A stretch of DNA of 64,000 bases. Origin: Spirilliplanes yamanashiensis. GTDB taxonomy: Bacteria > Actinomycetota > Actinomycetes > Mycobacteriales > Micromonosporaceae. Made by a program: the position numbers and the translations under genes. The notes beneath the pieces are model-generated. The model ran no database searches and was not told the DNA's origin. It was given only the letters and a program-made list of their open reading frames with translations. The stretch spans positions 124,001-188,000 of the forward strand of contig NZ_BOOY01000003.1 of assembly GCF_016863475.1 (NCBI RefSeq). The letters are read 5' to 3'. Position 1 is the first letter of the stretch. Each line of letters starts with the position of its first letter. This document shows, one piece after another, positions 61,960 to 64,000 of this stretch.

Positions 61960-62504
61960 GCGCCCCGGACGCGGAGCCGGCGGCCGGCGTCACCGCCGAC
62001 CGGCCGGCCGTGCCCGCGCAGCGCCTCACGTTCTTCGGCCCGCCCCGCGACGACGACGACCGGCCGCTGCCGCAGCTGCCGCCGCTGCCGGCCGACCCGC
62101 GCTGGCGCATCGAGCACCTGCCGATGGTCGCCGCCGCCGGCTTCGCCCTGGTGTTCTGCGCCGGCTCGGCGGGCTTCTTCCTCGGCGGGCCGACCGCCGC
62201 GCTCGGCGCCGCCGCCGGCGTCTTCGTCGTCACCGTCGGCGCCACGATGTCCACCCTGGCCATTGCGTGGGCCGACGCCGTCCGCCCGGCCCTCGTCATG
62301 CCGGTCGGGCTGCTCGCCTATGTGATCAAGTTCGCTCTCGTGGCGTTCGTCATGCTGAGCGTCGGCGAGAGCGGCTGGGCCGGGGGCGTCCCGATGGCCT
62401 GGGGGCTCGCCGGCGGGGTCGTCGCGCTGACCGCCGTGCAGGCGTGGTGGGTGGCCCGGCTGGCCCGCCGCCACCTGCCCGACGGCCCGCCCGGCACGCC
62501 ATGA
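61956..62504 (+). CDS. AtpI-like membrane protein (ATP synthase operon)
   Basis: Protein of 182 residues from GTG 61956 (overlaps the glyA stop). A proline-rich cytoplasmic head precedes four transmembrane helices ([90 protein letters not shown]). Position ahead of atpB and topology fit the ATP synthase I chain, thought to assist assembly of the c-ring or ion supply. Family identity is by context and topology. Confidence 0.72.
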   Translation: MSAPDAEPAAGVTADRPAVPAQRLTFFGPPRDDDDRPLPQLPPLPADPRWRIEHLPMVAAAGFALVFCAGSAGFFLGGPTAALGAAAGVFVVTVGATMSTLAIAWADAVRPALVMPVGLLAYVIKFALVAFVMLSVGESGWAGGVPMAWGLAGGVVALTAVQAWWVARLARRHLPDGPPGTP

Positions 62505-62710
62505 GCGCCCAGCTCACAACCCCTTTCGTGGTCGCCGGCGGCGCCGCCGCGCTGGACCGGGTGACGCCCGCGCGCCGATCGTGGCATGTGCTCGACTCCG
62601 GGGAGTACCGTGTGCCCGAGTCGAGCGCCCACCCGTCGCCCGGACGACCGAGTGTTGTCCGGGGGGTCTGGCACAGCCTGGTGTTACCGGCTGATATCGT
62701 TCGCCCGGTC

Positions 62711-62944
62711 ATGGCCGGTCAGCAGCCCCCTCCCGAATCCCGCAAGGACGACGCCCAGCAGCCTCCCGACACCGGGGGCGGCATGGTGTCGATCTCCTAT
62801 CTGATCGCGGGCATCGTGGTCTGGGGCGGCGTCGGTTGGCTGGTGGATTCGTGGCTCGGCACGAACGGCATCGCGGCGGGTATCGGCGCGGTGGTCGGTG
62901 CCGCCGCCGGGGTCTATCTCATCGTGCGCCGACTCGGCGCCTGA
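62711..62944 (+). CDS. AtpZ/AtpI-family small membrane protein
   Basis: Protein of 77 residues from ATG 62711 (MAGQQPPPESRKDD). Two transmembrane helices: MVSISYLIAGIVVWGGVGWLVDSWL and IAAGIGAVVGAAAGVYLIVRRLG, the AtpZ hairpin. It lies 15 bp before atpB. An in-frame ATG at 62501, overlapping the preceding stop, would add 70 residues without family character; the start is therefore uncertain. AtpZ proteins are implied in Mg2+/Ca2+ supply and F0 assembly. Confidence 0.78.
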   Translation: MAGQQPPPESRKDDAQQPPDTGGGMVSISYLIAGIVVWGGVGWLVDSWLGTNGIAAGIGAVVGAAAGVYLIVRRLGA

Positions 62945-62959
62945 CCTGGAAGGGCTACG

Positions 62960-63751
62960 GTGACCGGTCAGTCGATCGTCCTCGCGGCGGAAGTTCCGTT
63001 CCCGCCGAGCGTCGAGGACTTCTACCTGCCCAGCATTGTGCCGTGGGGTGGACACGAGTCCTACTGGTTCACGAAGATCACGCTGCTCCTCTGGCTGAGC
63101 GTCGCGATCCTCATCATCTTCTTCCTGGTCGCGTCCCGTAAGCCGCAGCTCGTGCCGACCAAGAAGCAGTGGATCGCCGAGTCGCTCTACGGCTTCGTGC
63201 GCAACAACATCTCCATCGACATGATCGGCAAGGAGGGCGTGCGCTTCGCGCCGTACCTCGCGACGCTGTTCAGCTTCATCTTCATCATGAACATCTGGGC
63301 CATCGTCCCGGGCGCGCAGATCTCGCCGAACTCGCACATCGCGTTCCCGGCGATCCTCGCGGTGATCAGCTGGGTGATGTTCATCTACCTGGGCTTCCGG
63401 AAGCACGGCGCGGGCTACATCAAGCACGCGCTGGTGCCCCCGGCGCCCTGGTTCATCCTGCCGATCCTGGTGCCGATCGAGTTCTTCTCGAACTTCATCG
63501 TGCGGCCGTTCTCGCTGGCGGTCCGGCTCTTCGCGAACATGTTCGCCGGCCACATGCTGCTGCTGGTCTTCACGCTCGGCGGGTTCGCGATGATCAACGC
63601 GAATCTCTGGCTCGCGCCGGTCTCGGTGCTGTCGTGGGTCATGGCCATCGCCCTGACCTTCCTGGACTTCGCGATCTGCGCCCTGCAGGCCTACGTCTTC
63701 ACGGTGCTGACGGCCAGCTACATCCAGGGCTCGCTCGCCGAAGAGCACTGA
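62960..63751 (+). CDS. atpB: ATP synthase F0 subunit a
   Basis: Membrane subunit of 263 residues from GTG 62960, forming the proton half-channels at the c-ring. Multiple transmembrane helices, with the essential arginine in the IVRPFSLAVRLFANMFAGHMLL helix and the C-terminal ICALQAYVFTVLTASYIQGSL helix. Preceded by a GGAAGGG site. Confidence 0.97.
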   Translation: MTGQSIVLAAEVPFPPSVEDFYLPSIVPWGGHESYWFTKITLLLWLSVAILIIFFLVASRKPQLVPTKKQWIAESLYGFVRNNISIDMIGKEGVRFAPYLATLFSFIFIMNIWAIVPGAQISPNSHIAFPAILAVISWVMFIYLGFRKHGAGYIKHALVPPAPWFILPILVPIEFFSNFIVRPFSLAVRLFANMFAGHMLLLVFTLGGFAMINANLWLAPVSVLSWVMAIALTFLDFAICALQAYVFTVLTASYIQGSLAEEH

Positions 63752-63780
63752 GTTTCCTTGTGTCAGACCCGTTGTCGTCC

Positions 63781-63797
63781 CGCGTGACAGTCACGCG
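63781..63797 (+). promoter_or_regulatory. Palindrome between atpB and atpE
   Basis: CGCGTGAC (63781-63788), A, GTCACGCG (63790-63797): perfect symmetry, able to form a hairpin just before the AGGAGG of atpE. Could set RNA stability or translation rate of the highly expressed subunit c. Confidence 0.5.
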
Positions 63798-63818
63798 AGA
63801 TACCAGGAGGAATCACTA

Positions 63819-64000
63819 ATGGACGTGTACGCCGCCGTAGAGGGCAGCACCGCCGCCATCGGTTACGGCCTCGCCGCGATCGGCCCCGGCATCGGTGTCG
63901 GCCTGGTCTTCTCGGCCTACATCCAGTCGACCGCCCGCCAGCCGGAGTCGGCCCGCATCACCCAGCCGTTCGTCTGGATCGGCTTCGCCGTGATCGAGGT
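63819..64000 (+). CDS. atpE: ATP synthase F0 subunit c (3' truncated by window end)
   Basis: The first 60 codons from ATG 63819, with AGGAGG upstream. First transmembrane helix with the glycine-rich GLAAIGPGIGVGLVF, the polar loop STARQPE, and the start of helix 2, which ends at the window edge near the expected conserved acidic residue (IGFAVIE). About 15-20 residues remain outside. Confidence 0.95.
   Translation, partial: MDVYAAVEGSTAAIGYGLAAIGPGIGVGLVFSAYIQSTARQPESARITQPFVWIGFAVIE

Noticed and set aside
1-64000. CRISPR array
   Set aside because: No regularly spaced direct repeats of CRISPR size were seen, and no cas genes occur.

Overview
The window is about 70% G+C, GTG starts are common, and the housekeeping gene order is actinobacterial. 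The backbone runs argS, lysA, hom, thrC, thrB, rho, rpmE, prfA, prmC, sua5, LMW phosphatase, glyA, atpI/atpZ, atpB, atpE, which points to a filamentous actinomycete, most likely Micromonosporaceae (Actinoplanes/Catellatospora-like). The family assignment is an inference from gene order and protein character. No search was run.

Layout. (1) 1-6000: chromosomal accessory genes. These are the end of an uncharacterised protein, a large secreted sugar-dehydrogenase-like protein with three PA14 modules, a divergent alpha/beta hydrolase and MerR pair, and a DUF4253 protein. (2) 6035-26810: an actinomycete integrative and conjugative element (AICE) of about 20.7 kb in a tRNA-Arg(CCG) gene, bounded by a 72-bp perfect direct repeat. 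The right part holds the core: XRE regulator, Nudix (Pif-like) protein, HD hydrolase, FtsK/Tra translocase, Spd-like membrane proteins, small zinc proteins, RepSA-type initiator, Xis and tyrosine integrase. The left part is cargo: a DUF664 (DinB-like) protein, a hairpin-rich non-coding block, and a lower-GC block that looks like an antiphage cassette. That cassette has an Abi_C/HEPN-like protein, a 2135-residue Cap4-nuclease/STAND NTPase, and a small partner translationally coupled to the STAND gene. (3) 26758-34313: tRNA-Arg, the DUF305/DUF3105 pair, argS, lysA, hom, a VOC protein and thrC. (4) 34299-40469: an accessory insert between thrC and thrB (MarR, RND pump, MFS transporter, SPFH protein, RHH regulator). 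(5) 40480-43744: thrB and rho. (6) 43902-48499: a second insert, with a nitric oxide synthase oxygenase facing a minus-strand RNA-repair operon (T4 Rnl1-like ligase, polynucleotide kinase-phosphatase, second short ligase) preceded by a LAGLIDADG endonuclease. (7) 48693-50072: rpmE and prfA. (8) 50059-56974: a third insert on the minus strand, with four tandem membrane-anchored PQQ-like beta-propeller paralogues, the internally deleted remnant of a fifth, and a GGDEF protein. (9) 57020-64000: prmC, sua5, LMW phosphatase, an SDR, glyA and the start of the ATP synthase operon, cut off within atpE.

How the genes work together. The backbone supplies lysine/threonine biosynthesis, translation termination (prfA with its methylase prmC), transcription termination (rho), one-carbon metabolism and ATP synthase. 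The accessory inserts fall at boundaries of this conserved order. The strongest candidates for undescribed biology are the STAND-nuclease cassette in the AICE and the ligase/kinase/ligase RNA-repair operon with its homing endonuclease. Next come the structured non-coding block at 7092-7403 and the decaying beta-propeller array.
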